Positions 15,901-16,252 of a DNA stretch of 16,252 nucleotides are shown piece by piece (the stretch's first letter is position 1; every line of letters starts with the position of its first letter). Made by a program: the position numbers and the translations under genes. Origin of the DNA: Myxococcales bacterium (lineage in GTDB: Bacteria; Myxococcota; Polyangia; Fen-1088); assembly GCA_003155465.1 (NCBI GenBank), contig PMCR01000435.1, positions 1 through 16,252 of the forward strand. Direction: 5' to 3'. The notes beneath the pieces were generated by a model. That model searched no databases. It was not told where the DNA came from and was given only the letters and a program-made list of their open reading frames with translations.

Positions 15901-16146
15901 TCGCGGGCGCTTGCCCTGGTCTCCCTGGCCCGCGCGTTGCCGCCAGGGCCGGAATGTGCGCAAGCGTTGTCCCTCTTCGAACCAGATGTTCCCTGGGAAT
16001 CCGACTTCCTCTCCTTTCGTCTGGGTTGCTACCAAGCCCTTGGCATGGGTCTGGCGGTCGATGCGCGCGCAGACCTGCGCTGCTTCATGAAACAAAACCC
16101 GCCTCACTTCTCCTTTCCCCCGAGCGATGGTCGTTCCCAGAAGTGA
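12982..16146 (+). CDS. Fused MFS-like membrane/spermidine synthase-like protein with helical C-terminus
   Basis: This 1054-residue protein starts 2 nt after the radical SAM stop, with no strong Shine-Dalgarno, suggesting coupling. Residues 5-200 and 225-445 are two related multi-helix halves, with family marks such as ALVYQVAWLREF, FIGGLGAGGLLLG and FLMELVWYRMLG, and YGLNTLGA / YAANTLGA. A polyamine-synthase-like Rossmann domain follows: VIGLGTGSTSG (about 551-561), VELEPAI, GDAREIL, the loop SEPSNP (S624-P629) with LFTREYY, and NTDDRALVEFGFAR near 760. Classical spermidine synthases have a catalytic Asp in the loop (DSSDP type). Here it is Glu625, so polyamine synthesis is doubtful. Residues ~810-1054 are helical and partly TPR-like. 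A SAM-derived group transfer at the membrane, working with the radical SAM enzyme, is an inference. Confidence 0.88.
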   Translation: MFASRVGLLLFASGLCALVYQVAWLREFRLVFGASTAATAAVLAVFIGGLGAGGLLLGPRADRSPRPLGLYGALELGAALLAALSPLLLWLVRAVYVEIGGSAHLGLFASTLLRIVLGALVLGGPTLLMGGAMPAAVAAVEVDEDVGRRRLAVLYGLNTLGAVVGCLLADFILLEAFGTRKTLWSATALGACVALYALGWSRKLPAIHPDRPAGESVEARARAAPGFILFAAGVVGFAFFLMELVWYRMLGPLLGGTVFSFGIILALALLGIGLGSSLHGALASRGRSPATLLGFAAICLAEAAAIALPFAIGDGIALLALFLRPLGAAFGFWGHAAVWVVVSGLVVLPAAVASGIQFPLLIALLGRGRAGVGRQTGLVYAANTLGAIAGSLAGGFGFIPLLTAPGCWQLVAGVLVLLGLLSCLLGFRRTEPGATLRRTLPWLVATAAIALLLCAQGPTAVWRHSPIAVGRIDPEALASPTARRDWENRVRRSIAWEEDGVESSVALEHATGYAFILNGKTDGHARMDAGTQVMGGLFGAFLHGHPRRGFVIGLGTGSTSGWLAAVPSIERVDTVELEPAILQIARACADVNHHAMENPKHRVIVGDAREILLGRGDAYDIIASEPSNPYRAGIASLFTREYYQAVERRLEKGGIFLQWVQAYAIDGQTLRTIMATLGQVFPYLETWLMSPADLLLLATREPLVHDMGLLRARAAEEPFRSALLGAWSTTSLEGVLAHHVARPSFARRIAEREGSRINTDDRALVEFGFARALTGTRALHARDVEALAHARDEHRPLLTGGEIDSAQIADERVAFDVSLGLTPSIPADSMNDQRARYAALGEWMAGRYRDALASWRRQTSAPRNPVEMMVVGDGLAETVDEEALRVAETLRPLWPAVADGIRARYFYRQGNLEEANRFFEASLLAYRADPWPPPNFMLRTLNLAADAASRQGQAIHRLFGVLSVPFSVHMMDESRALALVSLARALPPGPECAQALSLFEPDVPWESDFLSFRLGCYQALGMGLAVDARADLRCFMKQNPPHFSFPPSDGRSQK

Positions 16147-16175
16147 GCACGCTAGCCAGAGTCTGTCGGGAAATT

Positions 16176-16225
16176 GCGGGCCGCCCGCAGGGCCGGCCCG
16201 CGGCTCGCGGCCCGCGGGCCGCGAG
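16176..16225 (+). terminator. GC-rich double inverted repeat after the last gene
   Basis: Two nested symmetries follow the TGA at 16144-16146. GCGGGCCG (16176-16183) pairs with CGGCCCGC (16194-16201) around a 10-nt loop. Then CTCGCGGCCCG (16204-16214) is followed immediately by its reverse complement (16215-16225), a perfect 22-bp palindrome. No T-run follows, so this is not a textbook intrinsic terminator. It may be a factor-assisted terminator, a protein-binding palindrome or a repeat-family element. Confidence 0.45.
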
Positions 16226-16252
16226 AGCGTGGGATCGGGTAGCCCGGGGCAG

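Noticed and set aside
14245..16107. Long minus-strand frame of 620 codons
   Set aside because: It is antisense to a well-supported SAM-domain protein, and its translation shows no recognisable domain. Long antisense frames are common in high-GC DNA.

Overview
The window is a GC-rich, gene-dense bacterial segment in which every confident gene lies on the + strand. Its style suggests a deltaproteobacterial or myxococcal (Myxococcota, Polyangia-like) genome: very high GC at third codon positions, Gly/Ser/Thr- and Pro/Ala/Asp-rich lipoproteins, a von Willebrand A protein with an AgmX/PglI-like tail, and abundant multihaem c-type cytochromes. This assignment is inferred from gene content only. No rRNA, tRNA, CRISPR array, insertion sequence or integrase was seen.

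Region 1 (1-1839) is the 3' part of a VIT + VWA domain protein, closed by a perfect 13-bp terminator-like hairpin. Region 2 (1840-2234) has no convincing gene and probably carries the promoter of what follows.

Region 3 (2235-10840) is the core: a tightly packed cluster that looks like an electron conduit from the inner membrane to the cell surface. In order it encodes a probable 40-residue small protein, an outer-membrane beta-barrel, a secreted (probably lipidated) cytochrome with four CXXCH and two expanded CX4CH/CX6CH haem sites, an inner-membrane-anchored TPR-like protein, a 27-CXXCH periplasmic cytochrome, a fusion of a CRP-like domain, four [4Fe-4S] sites and a five-helix b-type cytochrome, and a di-haem lipoprotein on a (GGS[ST]x[AS])15 stalk. 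Several genes overlap by 1-7 bases, implying one operon with translational coupling. A working model (inference): the Fe-S/cytochrome b protein exchanges electrons with the quinone pool or a donor protein, the 27-haem protein wires the periplasm, the barrel plus the hexahaem protein crosses the outer membrane, and the stalked di-haem lipoprotein sits at the surface. The layout recalls porin-cytochrome conduits (Mtr, Omb/Oma/Omc), but the parts differ.

Region 4 (10841-11098) is a short gap with coding-like scraps. Region 5 (11099-16146) is a second compact unit: an Asp/Ala/Pro-rich lipoprotein with four repeated P-Y-[ML]-[AG] motifs, a radical SAM/SPASM enzyme, and a 1054-residue membrane protein fused to a spermidine-synthase-like SAM-binding domain whose catalytic-loop acid is Glu rather than Asp. 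This may be an undescribed system that modifies a surface lipoprotein. The window ends in GC-rich inverted repeats, including a perfect 22-bp palindrome at 16204-16225.
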